From: an uncultured Oscillospiraceae bacterium
GTDB lineage: Bacteria > Bacillota > Clostridia > Oscillospirales > Oscillospiraceae
Reading direction: 5' to 3'
Length of the DNA: 61,130 nt
Assembly: GCA_947626315.1 (NCBI GenBank)
Contig: CANQRQ010000015.1
Coordinates: 1-61,130, forward strand
In this document: piece by piece, positions 28,445 through 37,082 of the stretch
Layout of the letters: every line of letters begins with the position of its first letter
How positions within the stretch are numbered: the stretch's first letter is position 1
Translations under genes and position numbers: made by a program
Notes under the pieces: generated by a model
Databases searched by the model: none
Told to the model about the DNA's origin: nothing
The model's input: the letters and a program-made list of their open reading frames with translations, nothing else

Positions 28445-29830
28445 ATGTCTCAAGCACAAAACCGGCTGGATTCCAGCCGCATGGGCGAGGAGCCGGAGGG
28501 CCGGCTGCTGCTGAGCCTGGCTGTGCCGATGATGCTGTCCATGCTGGTACAGGCCCTCTACAACATCGTAGATAGTATCTATGTGGCCCAGGTGTCGGAG
28601 GACTGCCTGTCCGCCCTGTCTCTGGCCTTCCCCGCCCAGAACATTATGATCGGCCTGGGCACCGGCACCGGCGTGGGCGTCAGCACCCTGATCTCCCGGG
28701 CCCTGGGCAGCGGGGACCGGCGTCAAGCCAGCCGGGTGGCCGGGACGGCGGTAGCTCTGAGCGTCTGCTGCTGGGCGCTGATGGCCCTGTTCGGCGCCTT
28801 TGGCGTAGACGCCTTCATCCGCTCCCAGACGGATATCGAGAGCATCCGGCGCTACGCGGATTCCTATCTGCGGGTGGTGTGCTTCGGCTCCTTCTTCCTG
28901 TATATGCAGGTCTGCGTGGAGCGGCTGCTCCAGTCCACGGGGCTGACAAAGCTTTCCATGTGGACCCAGATCGTGGGCGCGGTCACCAACATCATTGTGG
29001 ACCCCTTCTTCATCTACGGCTGGTGCGGCCTGCCCGCCATGGGTCCCACCGGCGCCGCCATCGCCACCGTCTTCGGTCAGAGCCTGGCCACCGCTGTGGG
29101 CTTTGTGTTCCACTTTAAGCGTAACCGGGAGCTGGTCCTGCATCTGGCTGACATCCGCCTGCCCTGGTCCACCGTGCGGGAGATCTACCGCATCGGTTTC
29201 CCCTCTATTCTGATGGTTGGCATCAACTCGGTGACCAATTTCCTGATGAACGTCATCCTCATAGGCTTCACCTCCACCGCCGTGGCAGTGTACGGGGCCT
29301 ACTTCAAGGTGCAGAGCTTCTTCTTTATGCCGGTGTTCGGTCTGAACAACGGCCTTGTCCCCATCATCGGATACAACTATGGGGCGCGGAAAAAGGAGCG
29401 CATCTACCGGACCATCCGCTACGGCGTCTTCTATGCCTCCTGCTTTACGGTTTTGGGCTTTGTGGTCTTTCAGCTCTGCCCCGGGCTGTTGCTGGCCGTG
29501 TTCAATCCCTCTGAGGCCATGCTGGCCATCGGCGTCCCCGCCCTGCGGCGCATCAGTCTCAGCTTTCTGCTGGCCGGCTTCTGCATCGTGGCCGGTTCCG
29601 TCTGCCAGGCGCTGGACAAGAGTATGTTCTCCTTTTTCGTTTCCGTCATGCGGCAGATCGTGGCCCTAATCCCCGCCGCCTGGCTTCTGTCCCTGACCGG
29701 GGATGTGAACAACGTCTGGTGGTGCTTCCCCATTGCGGAGCTGTTCTCCCTGGCGGCCAGCGGCTTCTTCCTGCGTAAGGCCCTCCGGGATATGGAGCAG
29801 CGGCTCAGCCTGCTCGGCGGAGAAGGCTGA
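28445..29830 (+). CDS. MATE family efflux transporter
   Basis: A 461-residue membrane protein with about 12 helices in two related halves. The first half contains MMLSMLVQALYNIVDSIYV and the loop FPAQNIMIGLGTGTGVGVSTLISRALG, and the second half GLNNGLVPIIGYNYGARKKER, both hallmarks of the MATE (DinF/NorM) family. It exports drugs or metabolites using a cation gradient. It borders the bai-type cluster and is convergent with baiF, sharing a terminator. A role in exporting bile-acid products is possible but not shown. Confidence 0.9.
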   Translation: MSQAQNRLDSSRMGEEPEGRLLLSLAVPMMLSMLVQALYNIVDSIYVAQVSEDCLSALSLAFPAQNIMIGLGTGTGVGVSTLISRALGSGDRRQASRVAGTAVALSVCCWALMALFGAFGVDAFIRSQTDIESIRRYADSYLRVVCFGSFFLYMQVCVERLLQSTGLTKLSMWTQIVGAVTNIIVDPFFIYGWCGLPAMGPTGAAIATVFGQSLATAVGFVFHFKRNRELVLHLADIRLPWSTVREIYRIGFPSILMVGINSVTNFLMNVILIGFTSTAVAVYGAYFKVQSFFFMPVFGLNNGLVPIIGYNYGARKKERIYRTIRYGVFYASCFTVLGFVVFQLCPGLLLAVFNPSEAMLAIGVPALRRISLSFLLAGFCIVAGSVCQALDKSMFSFFVSVMRQIVALIPAAWLLSLTGDVNNVWWCFPIAELFSLAASGFFLRKALRDMEQRLSLLGGEG

Positions 29831-29854
29831 CAGCCAAGCGGTGAATGAAATAAA

Positions 29855-29895
29855 AAACGGGACCTGCTGCTTTTGCAACAGGCCCTGTTTCTTTT
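29855..29895. terminator. Bidirectional terminator between MATE gene and baiF
   Basis: A-rich run, then an imperfect stem formed by AACGGGACCTGCTGC and GCAACAGGCCCTGTT around a TTTT loop, then TTCTTTT. It separates two convergent genes. Confidence 0.75.
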
Positions 29896-29909
29896 ATTGG
29901 AAATAGGAT

Positions 29910-31268
29910 TTACTTCTTGGGGGGATACTCCAGGCCAATGCGCTTGCTCTGGCGCTCGGGATCCCAGAAGAAGTGCCACTGGACAAAGTTCTTGATCCGC
30001 GCGGTGTCGGCGGGAGTCCAGGTGTTCAGCTCGCCCTTCTTGTACAGGTCGTCGATCTCCTCGTCGGTGTAGCCGAAGGATTTGAGGACGTCCCGGTTGT
30101 GCTCGCCGAAGCAGGGAGCGGAAGCGACGATCTGAGAGGGGTTCTTCTTGAAGATGTTGACAACGCCGATGCCCTTCATCTTGCCGAAGCACTGATCCTC
30201 CCACTCCACGATGTTCTCGCGGGCCTCAAACTGCGGGTCCTTCTCGATGTCGGCGGGACCGTAGGCGCGCTGGCAGGGGATGCCGGCGGCGTTGAAGATC
30301 TCTTCCAGTTCATCGCAGGTACGCTCGGCGCAGAACTTGGCGCACAGCGCCTCGGCCTTCTGGCCGCGGGGGTCGAACAGCGGGAAGCCGGTGCACTCCT
30401 TGGGGATGTCCGGGTCCACGCCGGGCTTGCCCATGCCAATGATGGGATAGCCGCGGGTGACGGGGCCCTGGCCCACGATGGCGACGAACATGGCGCCGCC
30501 GTCCTTGGTGTCATAGAAGGAGAAGCAGGCAGCCTGGTCGCTCTTGTTGCCGGTGCGGTAGGGCACGGGCTCGCCGGGCTGGGGATAGCCCTTGTTGAAC
30601 CAGTTGGCCGGATAGTTGTCCAGCAGACGGAACATGGTGTCGTACTGGGCCACGTCGCAGGAGTCGCCCTCGCCGGTGTTCTTGGCCTTGATGTAACCGG
30701 CCATGGCGCAGATGCAGGCGTTGTAGGCGGTCACGTAGTCGGACAGATAGGGGTTGACCTTCAGGGGGCCGGAAGTGGGAGACACGCCGTTGAGGTACAT
30801 GTAGCCGCCCATGGCCTGGCCGGACACGTCATAGGAGGGCTTGTCCTTGGAGGGGCCGAACTGGCCGTAGCCGGAGACGTGGACGATGGACAGGGCCTTG
30901 TTGTGCTCCCAGCAGGCCTCGTCGGTCAGGCCGCGCTTCTTGTAGGTGCCGGGACGGCCGGCCTCGATCCAAATGTCGGCCCACTCGATGCACTTGAAGA
31001 AGATCTTCTTGCCCTTGGGGGAAGAGGTGTTGATGGTGATGGAAAACTCGTTACGGTGGTTCTGGGACCAGGACAGGGTGCCGCGGGTCTGGCAGGCGAT
31101 GTTGGGGGCCTCAGCCTGGATGACCTTCGCGCCCATCTCAGCCATCAGAGAACCGGCAAAGGGGCCGGCGATATTGGTGCCGGTAATGAAAACCTTCACG
31201 CCCTGGAGGACGCCGAATACAGGATACTCGTCAAACTTCTGAGTCAGCTTATTGTTGATCTCTTTCAT
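29910..31268 (-). CDS. baiF: Bile acid CoA-transferase, BaiF type (family III, CaiB-like)
   Basis: A 452-residue family III CoA-transferase. TNIAGPFAGSLMAEMGAKVI, QNHRNEFS, HVSGYGQFG, the catalytic Asp177 in VNPYLSDYV, SCDVAQYDTMFRLLD and RTGNKSDQAACFSFYD align in order with C. scindens BaiF as I recall it. BaiF moves CoA from finished secondary bile acid to incoming primary bile acid, saving ATP. It is about 25 residues longer than BaiF at the C-terminus. AAAGGA lies 8 bases before the ATG. It is the last gene of the minus-strand arm; a strong hairpin occupies the gap to the MFS gene. Confidence 0.87.
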   Translation of the reverse strand: MKEINNKLTQKFDEYPVFGVLQGVKVFITGTNIAGPFAGSLMAEMGAKVIQAEAPNIACQTRGTLSWSQNHRNEFSITINTSSPKGKKIFFKCIEWADIWIEAGRPGTYKKRGLTDEACWEHNKALSIVHVSGYGQFGPSKDKPSYDVSGQAMGGYMYLNGVSPTSGPLKVNPYLSDYVTAYNACICAMAGYIKAKNTGEGDSCDVAQYDTMFRLLDNYPANWFNKGYPQPGEPVPYRTGNKSDQAACFSFYDTKDGGAMFVAIVGQGPVTRGYPIIGMGKPGVDPDIPKECTGFPLFDPRGQKAEALCAKFCAERTCDELEEIFNAAGIPCQRAYGPADIEKDPQFEARENIVEWEDQCFGKMKGIGVVNIFKKNPSQIVASAPCFGEHNRDVLKSFGYTDEEIDDLYKKGELNTWTPADTARIKNFVQWHFFWDPERQSKRIGLEYPPKK

Positions 31269-31313
31269 TGAAACAATCCTTTCTTAACAAATTTTTTCGG
31301 TTGGCCGGTTTCG

Positions 31314-31338
31314 GCGGGACGCGGGCTCCGCGCCCCGC
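31314..31338 (-). repeat. GC-rich stem-loop between MFS gene and baiF
   Basis: GCGGG and CGCGG pair with CCGCG and CCCGC across a 3-base loop with one mismatch. No T-run on the minus strand, so a processing or stability element is more likely than a terminator. Confidence 0.55.
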
Positions 31339-31352
31339 TTATCAGGCATAAA

Positions 31353-32633
31353 TCAGTCGCCGTTGGGATACTGAGCCTTCAGCTTCTCGCCGCCCTTGAT
31401 GGCGCCGACGACGCAGAAGAAGAACAGAATGGCGATCACGATGTATACGACCCAGGTCATGCCGTAGCCCACGATGCCCTGGATGATGGAGGTCAGCACG
31501 GAGCCGAGAGCGGCGCCCACCAGGAAGAACAGGTTGGCCAGGGCGTAGATGCCGGCATAGTCCTTGGTGCCGAAGACCTGAGACATCAGCACAGAGGGGA
31601 GCAGCTTAGGCAGGCACATGGCAATGGCGAAGAAGATGGCGTAGCCGTAAGCAATGACGGCGTTGCCGTTGCTGGCATAGAGCACCAGGCTGCCCAGACC
31701 CAGGCAGACCAGGACCACCGCGATGAGCACGGTCTTCTTGATGCCGATCTTGTCCATCAGAGCGCCGCCGCCGACCAGGCCGACGATGGTGATCAGAGAG
31801 TAGACAGACAGAACAGTGCCGGACAGGGTGCCGCCGTCCTGGGCGACAGAGGTGATGAAGTTGGGCACGTGGGTGGTGACGCCGGCGGACAGGATACCGA
31901 CCAGCATCACGACGCCGACAATGCACCACCAGGCGCCGGACTTGGTGGCGACCTTCTTGGACACGCCGATCCAGGCGTTGTCACTGGCGGCCTTGTTGGC
32001 CTCGGCGGCCTTGGCGCCGCTGCCGTCACGGTAGGGCTCGGTGCCGTACTCGGCGGGGGAACGCTTGACCAGGAACAGGGCGCAGATCACCATCACGACG
32101 GTGACGACCGCGGCGGAGAACCACATAGCGGTCTTCCAGCCGGTGGCGCTGGCGGTGATGAACTTGGTCAGCACGGGGGACCAGACCAGGCCGCCCAGGC
32201 CGCCGCCGGCCATGGCGATGGACATCATGGTGCCGCGCTTGTCCTCAAACCAAGCGGTGACCAGCATGGAGATGGGAAGCTGGGTCAGGCCGGCCTGGAA
32301 CACGTTGGAAATACCGAAGATCAGGTAGAACTGCCAGATCGCGGTGCACAGAGGGGCGATGGCCCAGCAGATGCCGGTGCCCACGGTCACAATGATCAGC
32401 ATGACCTTCATGTTCTTCTTCTGGTAGAACCCGGCAATGATCATGGCGCCGATGGCGCTGGTGAAGGACGCGATCAGGTTCACCATGGACCAGGCGCTGT
32501 TGCCGAAGCCCAGGTCCGCGCAGACAGGGGCCATGTACAGCGAGAAGCAGTTGCCCATTATCGCCGTGGGGATAAAGGACATCAGAAACGCCGCTACAAG
32601 GACACCCCAGCCCTTGAACTGTTTCTTTTCCAT
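31353..32633 (-). CDS. MFS transporter, candidate bile acid importer
   Basis: A 426-residue major facilitator protein with about 12 helices. The loop 2-3 region YQKKNMKVMLII, the GISNVFQAGLTQLPISMLVTAWF helix and AGGGLGGLVWSPV recall the oxalate/formate-antiporter-like MFS branch. It sits between baiB and baiF, the place where C. scindens has the bile acid transporter BaiG, so import of the bile acid is the best guess. I did not recognise a close match to BaiG itself and therefore give no symbol. AAGGAG lies 7 bases before the ATG. Confidence 0.82.
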   Translation of the reverse strand: MEKKQFKGWGVLVAAFLMSFIPTAIMGNCFSLYMAPVCADLGFGNSAWSMVNLIASFTSAIGAMIIAGFYQKKNMKVMLIIVTVGTGICWAIAPLCTAIWQFYLIFGISNVFQAGLTQLPISMLVTAWFEDKRGTMMSIAMAGGGLGGLVWSPVLTKFITASATGWKTAMWFSAAVVTVVMVICALFLVKRSPAEYGTEPYRDGSGAKAAEANKAASDNAWIGVSKKVATKSGAWWCIVGVVMLVGILSAGVTTHVPNFITSVAQDGGTLSGTVLSVYSLITIVGLVGGGALMDKIGIKKTVLIAVVLVCLGLGSLVLYASNGNAVIAYGYAIFFAIAMCLPKLLPSVLMSQVFGTKDYAGIYALANLFFLVGAALGSVLTSIIQGIVGYGMTWVVYIVIAILFFFCVVGAIKGGEKLKAQYPNGD

Positions 32634-32737
32634 TTTTTTACTCCTTTTCTAAATTTTTTGTTCACTGCCGCCGACCGCTGTACACGCCCGGCGTCAGAGA
32701 AATTCCTTCTATTTCTCCAGCGGAGACTGATAAAAGT

Positions 32738-34264
32738 TCAGAAGCCCTTCCGCAGGCTCTCCTCAATGAGCGCCGGCCGGACCAGCTTGCCGCTCTCGTT
32801 GCGGGGGATCGTCTCTACGAACTCAAAGGACTTGGGCATTTTGTAGGGCGGAAGATAGTTCAGGGCGAACTTGATAAGCTCCTTGTCGCTCACCGGCCCG
32901 GAGCATTCCAAAATCGCGTGGATCCGGTGGCCCCAGTCCTTGTCGGGCAGGCCCACCACCACGGCGTCCGTCACCTTCCGGTGCTTCTTCAGCACCGCCT
33001 CCACCTCCGCCGCGAAAACATTTTCCCCGCCGGTGACGATCATATCGCTCCGCCGGTCGGCGAAATAGAGGTAGCCTTCCTCATCCAGCCAGCCCATATC
33101 GCCCACGCTGCGAAAGCCCTTGCCGTCAACCGCCAGGGGCGGCACGTTCTTATAGTTCACCCGCGGGCTGCCCGGGCCCCAGCTCATGAAGATCTCCCCG
33201 GTCTCCCGGGCCGGCAGTTCCCTGCCCCGCTCGTCCCGGATGGAGATGCTCCCGGAGAGCATTTTCCCCACGCTGCCCGGATGCCTGAGCCATTCGTCCC
33301 CCCGGATATGGGTCATGCCGACGCACTCTGTCATCGAGTAGATCTCATAGACCCGCTCCGGCGGCATGAGCTCCAGCCAGCGCAGCTTCAGGTCCCGGCT
33401 GCAGACGCCGCCCGTGTGGCACAGAGCCTTCAGGCTTCTGAGCTTTTCCGGGGAAAAATCCGGCAGCTCCAGAATTCTCTGCATCAGGGTGGGCACCATC
33501 TGGACATATTCTACCTGGTGCTTTTCAATGAGAGATAAAATCGTCTCCGCCTTCAGGCTTGCCGGCATGATCAGCAGGTTCCCCGCATACAGTCCATTAA
33601 ACGCCGCCGAATGGGGCGCCCCGTGAAACAGCGGGCCTGCCAGCAGCTGCCGCATTTCAAATCCCATGCCGGAGACGCTGAACCAGGCCCTCAGACCCTC
33701 GTCGCTCTCTCCGGCGGGCATATTCTGCTCGATCACCTTGGTCTGTCCCGTGCTGCCTCCGGAGCAGTTGGCCAGATTGGGGATCGCCTGCACATCCGGC
33801 GGCATGTGCCCCGGCATTGACCCGGCCAGCTCTCTCAGCTCTGCCGTGCTCATGCAGGTATACCCGTCCGGCCTGCCCCGGTTCGTCACCACCAGGGACG
33901 GGGCGACGCAGGCGCAGATCTCGTCCATATTGCGCTTGGGCGTCCGGTTGGAGACGGGCACATAACAGGCCCCCGTCTTCCAAATCCCAAAAGCCAGGGC
34001 AATATGGAGCGGCGTATTGGGCAGCGCCGCCATGACGCTGTTCCCCTTTCCGATCCCCCGGTCCAGCAAAAACCAGGCCAGCTGATTGGAAAGGACCTCC
34101 AGCTCGCGCCAGGTGGTCACGCTCTCCTTCCCCTCCGCGGAGACATACAGGATGGCGGCGGCGTCCGGCTTTACCCGGGCAATGCACGCCAGCTGTCTTC
34201 CGGCGGTAAAGCAGCTCTCTACGCCCTCGTTGAAGATATTGAAATGCTTGCCAGCGTTTGCCAT
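32738..34264 (-). CDS. baiB: Bile acid--CoA ligase BaiB
   Basis: A 508-residue ANL-family ligase that activates bile acids with ATP and CoA. Core motifs are SGGSTGQTK (A3), YSMTECVGM (A5), SVGDMGWLDEEGYLYFADRRSD (A7-A8) and the catalytic lysine in NESGKLVRPAL. The stretch SGMGFEMRQLLAGPLFHGAP, followed by HSAAFNGL, and RGDEWLRHPGSVGK match C. scindens BaiB closely, as I recall it. Start ATG 34264 has GAGG 8 bases upstream; a GTG 30 bases earlier is possible but has no site. Probably co-transcribed with the upstream SDR. Confidence 0.9.
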   Translation of the reverse strand: MANAGKHFNIFNEGVESCFTAGRQLACIARVKPDAAAILYVSAEGKESVTTWRELEVLSNQLAWFLLDRGIGKGNSVMAALPNTPLHIALAFGIWKTGACYVPVSNRTPKRNMDEICACVAPSLVVTNRGRPDGYTCMSTAELRELAGSMPGHMPPDVQAIPNLANCSGGSTGQTKVIEQNMPAGESDEGLRAWFSVSGMGFEMRQLLAGPLFHGAPHSAAFNGLYAGNLLIMPASLKAETILSLIEKHQVEYVQMVPTLMQRILELPDFSPEKLRSLKALCHTGGVCSRDLKLRWLELMPPERVYEIYSMTECVGMTHIRGDEWLRHPGSVGKMLSGSISIRDERGRELPARETGEIFMSWGPGSPRVNYKNVPPLAVDGKGFRSVGDMGWLDEEGYLYFADRRSDMIVTGGENVFAAEVEAVLKKHRKVTDAVVVGLPDKDWGHRIHAILECSGPVSDKELIKFALNYLPPYKMPKSFEFVETIPRNESGKLVRPALIEESLRKGF

Positions 34265-34294
34265 GACAAATGCCTCTGGACTTTCAAATTTCAC

Positions 34295-34330
34295 GAGAGG
34301 TCAGCGCACAGGGTCTGTGCGCTGACTCTC
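34295..34330 (-). repeat. Strong stem-loop between SDR and baiB
   Basis: TCAGCGCACAG (34301-34311) pairs with CTGTGCGCTGA (34315-34325), extended by GAGAG/CTCTC around a bulged G. No T-run on the minus strand. It lies about 30 bases before the baiB start and may protect or process the messenger. Confidence 0.6.
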
Positions 34331-34345
34331 CCGCGTAAATGGAAC

Positions 34346-35113
34346 TCAGGTGGTCAGGTTGGAGGGACGATAGCCGCCGTCTACCTGCAGGCAAACGCCG
34401 GTGATGTAGGAAGCGGCGGAGGAGGCCAGGAACAGCATCGCGTTGGCGATGTCTTCCGGCTGGCCCATGCGCTTCATGGGGATGGTGTCACCGATGCTGT
34501 CCTTGGCGAACTTGGGCAGATTCTTGACCAGATCAGTCTCCACAACGCCCGGGGCGATGGCATTGACGCGCACGCCGTTGGCGGCCATGCTGTAGGCCAG
34601 GGACTTGGTCATGGCAATGACAGCCGCCTTGGAGGCGGGATAGGGCAGGCCGGTGGGGGTGCCGTACACGCCGGCCACGGAGGCGGTGTTGATGATGCAG
34701 CCCTGGGTCTTGCGCAGATAGGGCAGCGCGTACTTGCTCATGTTGAAGTTGGCCTTCATGTTCAGGTCGGACACGTCGTCCCACTCAGACTGTTTCAGCT
34801 TGGTGATCCAAGTGCTGGAGTCCTTGCCGGCGTTGTTGATCAGGACGTCGATCTTGCCCCACTTGGCCTCGACCTCTTTGTACAGCTCCTGGGCGGCCTT
34901 GAAGTCGCACAGGTCGATGTGACGGGTGAACACCTCGTAGTCGGGGTTGATCTCCTTCAGCGCGGCCATAGCGGCGGCGCCGGTCTCCTCATAGTGGCTG
35001 AGGAAGCAGACCTTCGCTCCGCAGGCGAGAAAGGCCTTCACTGCGGCAAAGCCGATGCCGCGGCTGCCTCCGGTGATAACAACTACTTTGTCTTTGAATT
35101 CATTCTCAAACAT
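34346..35113 (-). CDS. Short-chain dehydrogenase, BaiA-like (hydroxysteroid dehydrogenase candidate)
   Basis: A 255-residue classical SDR. Cofactor motif TGGSRGIG at about 15-21, NNAG at 93-96, and the catalytic Ser145, Tyr158 and Lys162 (YPASK) are intact; the end ITGVCLQVDGGYRP is BaiA-like. Start ATG 35113 is preferred over ATG 35137, because GGAG with AAAGG lies between them at proper distance. There is no acidic residue at the end of strand beta-2 (AKVCFLSH), which would permit NADP rather than NAD. First gene of the SDR-baiB-MFS-baiF arm. It may oxidise or reduce the 3- or another hydroxyl of bile acids. Confidence 0.82.
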   Translation of the reverse strand: MFENEFKDKVVVITGGSRGIGFAAVKAFLACGAKVCFLSHYEETGAAAMAALKEINPDYEVFTRHIDLCDFKAAQELYKEVEAKWGKIDVLINNAGKDSSTWITKLKQSEWDDVSDLNMKANFNMSKYALPYLRKTQGCIINTASVAGVYGTPTGLPYPASKAAVIAMTKSLAYSMAANGVRVNAIAPGVVETDLVKNLPKFAKDSIGDTIPMKRMGQPEDIANAMLFLASSAASYITGVCLQVDGGYRPSNLTT

Positions 35114-35452
35114 GTGCTTTTTCCTTTCTCCATTCAATAGTTTTTAAGTCTTCTGCCTTGCCGGGGTCTTCCCAAAACCCCAACAATTCCCCAGTTAACC
35201 AGATGGATGTTACGCTAATATTTTAACAGTTGTCTGCCTCTGCATTTGTGCTAAATAACATTATTTTATGCAAATGGTCCAGACAAAATTTTATATTTTG
35301 CTACATTTTTGCAGGAACGCCAAGTTATGTAAATTAAACAAATTATGTGAGACTGTCTAAAGGCGACAGAAAGACTTGCTCTCCCCGGCATGCTTATTAG
35401 ATAGCCGGCATCCGCGCAAAACGGATGCCGGCTGATTTTTTGCCGTTTGCTC
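35114..35452 (-). other. Promoter region of the SDR-baiB-MFS-baiF arm
   Basis: About 340 AT-rich bases without a gene. On the minus strand I see possible -10 elements (TAAAAT near 35226, TATAAA near 35292) without good -35 boxes, as expected for an activator-dependent promoter, and AGACAAAATTTT (35281-35292) that recurs upstream of the second AraC gene (42646-42657). The hairpin at 35403-35433 ends the region. Confidence 0.45.
35403..35441 (+). terminator. Terminator-like hairpin after the second CoA-transferase gene
   Basis: AGCCGGCATCCG (35403-35414) pairs with CGGATGCCGGCT (35422-35433). The T-run (35436-35441) is on the plus strand; on the minus strand, the direction of the neighbouring gene, the stem is preceded by A residues but followed by no T-run. 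Confidence 0.6.
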
Positions 35453-36757
35453 TTATTTCTTGCTCAGGGCGGAGAAGACCATGTTGTAATAGGTGCCGGG
35501 CTTGTAGACATTGAACCGGTCAGGCTGGAACTGGTCGCCCTCGGAGAGCAGCTTCTTTTCCCGGAACTTGTCCACCTGCTCGTCGCTATAGCCCACCTTC
35601 TTCAGCTCCTCGCGGGTGTGCTCGCCCGCCTTGGAGATGGTGACGGAGGGGCTGCCGGCGTTGCGGAAGGTGCCGGGGGCCATGGGGATGCCGGTCTCGT
35701 AGGGATAATCCTCGGTGCCGGCCTCGTCGGGCTTCACCAGGAAGCCGGCGGCCCAGGCCTGCTCGTCCTTCTGGATGTCCTTGAAGTCGTTGACCACGTC
35801 GAAGGGGATGCGGGCGGTGGACAGCTTCTGGATCCAGTAATCCCGGTCATGGGAGGCAAACTCCGCGGCGAAGAGTGCGCTGATCTCTGCGTTGGCGGCC
35901 TTGGCGGCAAAGTAGTTGGGCCAGCGCTTCTCAGCGTCCGCCGGGAAGGAGGGCATGACCTTCTTGAACTCGGGCACAGAGATGTCCCAGTTGTTGCACA
36001 TGATGTAGATCCACTTGTGGTCGGCGCACTCATACATCCGGGCGGAGGGCATGGCGGCCTCCATGGGGGTGGGATACGGGTCGCCGTAGGGCGCGGCGCA
36101 GACGGGGATGCCGGCGGTCCAGATGGCGGAGCCGTACAGGGCGGTGGTGACCTCCTCGCCCTCGCCGGTCTTCAGCTTGTGGCAGTAGGCGGCCAGGATC
36201 GCGGCGGCCAGATAGGTGCCGGAGGGCACGTCGCCCAGGCCCATGAAGGGGATGTAGGGGGTGCCGTCGCTGCTGCAGCCGGTGATCATGCCGGAACGGG
36301 CGGCATACGCCACCGCGTCAAAGCCGGGGCGGTTCTTGTCGGGGCCCGTGTTGCCGTAGCCGTGGGTGCAGGCCACGATGATGCCGGGGTGCAGCTGGGA
36401 CAGGGTGTCATAGTCGATGCCCAGCTTTTTCTGGTCCGCTTTGCTGACGTGGTGAATGACGATGTCGGCGCTGGCGCAGAGCTTCTGCTGGATGATCTGG
36501 CCCTGCTTGGAGCGGGTGTCCAGGGCGACGGACTTCTTGTTGCCGTTGACAAACTGGTAGATGCAGGGATCGCCGTTCATGATGCCCCGGGCCAGGCCGG
36601 TACCGCGGATCTGGTCGCCGTCAAAGGGGGGATGGACCGTGTCGGGCTCGATCTTGATAACCTCCGCGCCCCAGTCGGCCAGGACGCGGCCGGCAATCGG
36701 CCCCATGACGAAGCTGGCGGTTTCCACTACGCGGACGCCTTCGAGCAATTTGATCAT
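35453..36757 (-). CDS. Second family III CoA-transferase (not of the BaiF branch)
   Basis: A 434-residue family III CoA-transferase. LLEGVRVVETASFVMGPIAG, ADWGAEVIKIEP, the HGYGNTGPDKNRPGFDAVAY segment and the catalytic Asp176 in GLGDVPSG are typical of the formyl-CoA / phenyllactate-CoA transferase type. It differs clearly from the neighbouring BaiF, so it probably serves another acid or another donor; in C. scindens a second transferase, BaiK, also exists but is BaiF-like. AGGAGG lies 7 bases before the ATG. Its promoter has a -10 (36851-36856) but a weak -35, and it is divergent from the first AraC gene. Confidence 0.83.
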   Translation of the reverse strand: MIKLLEGVRVVETASFVMGPIAGRVLADWGAEVIKIEPDTVHPPFDGDQIRGTGLARGIMNGDPCIYQFVNGNKKSVALDTRSKQGQIIQQKLCASADIVIHHVSKADQKKLGIDYDTLSQLHPGIIVACTHGYGNTGPDKNRPGFDAVAYAARSGMITGCSSDGTPYIPFMGLGDVPSGTYLAAAILAAYCHKLKTGEGEEVTTALYGSAIWTAGIPVCAAPYGDPYPTPMEAAMPSARMYECADHKWIYIMCNNWDISVPEFKKVMPSFPADAEKRWPNYFAAKAANAEISALFAAEFASHDRDYWIQKLSTARIPFDVVNDFKDIQKDEQAWAAGFLVKPDEAGTEDYPYETGIPMAPGTFRNAGSPSVTISKAGEHTREELKKVGYSDEQVDKFREKKLLSEGDQFQPDRFNVYKPGTYYNMVFSALSKK

Positions 36758-36850
36758 TTTTCAACCTCCTGTTTTTTATCATTCCTTTTTTTGATTGACT
36801 GTTCTGCTTGCCGGGTCTTGCCCATTGTATGAGGATTTCTATTTGATAAA

Positions 36851-36856
36851 ATTATA
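36851..36856 (-). promoter_or_regulatory. -10 element of the second CoA-transferase gene
   Basis: TATAAT on the minus strand; the position 17 bases upstream reads GGTAGA, far from TTGACA. This pattern suggests need for an activator, for example the neighbouring AraC protein. Confidence 0.5.
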
Positions 36857-36966
36857 GCATATGCGCTCCCCTCTCTACCGTCATTTTTCTAAACAATTTC
36901 TATAATTAAAGAGAGCAAATTAAAAATATTTACTTTCATATCGCGTTCAAAACCGTGATAATGCCG

Positions 36967-36996
36967 AAAATTTGCCGTTGAATTTAGGCAAAATTT
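36967..36996. promoter_or_regulatory. Candidate operator: inverted AAATTTGCC pair
   Basis: AAAATTTGCC (36967-36976) and GGCAAAATTT (36987-36996) form an inverted pair just upstream of the -35 of the first AraC gene. Single copies occur at 38940-38948, 42651-42660 and (ATTTTGCC) 46114-46121, each upstream of a gene of this cluster. Confidence 0.4.
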
Positions 36997-37006
36997 CTTC
37001 AAGCTG

Positions 37007-37035
37007 TTGAATCTTCACAATTTCCATGGTATACT
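37007..37035 (+). promoter_or_regulatory. Promoter of the first AraC regulator
   Basis: TTGAAT (37007-37012) and TATACT (37030-37035), 17-base spacer, about 48 bases before the GTG start. Confidence 0.7.
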
Positions 37036-37082
37036 GTTCGTAAACAAATTTTATGATTTGATGCCGGAAGGAGGGGAAGCGC

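Larger units (their letters stand above)
36758..37082. other. Divergent control region: CoA-transferase / first AraC regulator
   Basis: About 325 AT-rich bases. It holds the -10 of the leftward gene (36851-36856), the promoter of the AraC gene (37007-37035), and an inverted pair AAAATTTGCC (36967-36976) and GGCAAAATTT (36987-36996) that recurs near the other regulatory genes. Confidence 0.55.

Noticed and set aside
29910-31268. Carnitine CoA-transferase CaiB (carnitine pathway) as identity of the first CoA-transferase
   Set aside because: It shares the CaiB fold, but QNHRNEFS, YLSDYV and RTGNKSDQAA match BaiF better, and the neighbours are bai genes without caiA, caiC or caiD.
35403-35441. 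Rightward promoter/terminator pair implying a plus-strand transcript before the CoA-transferase gene
   Set aside because: No plus-strand gene ends there; the hairpin is better explained as the 3-prime end structure of the leftward gene despite the T-run on the other strand.
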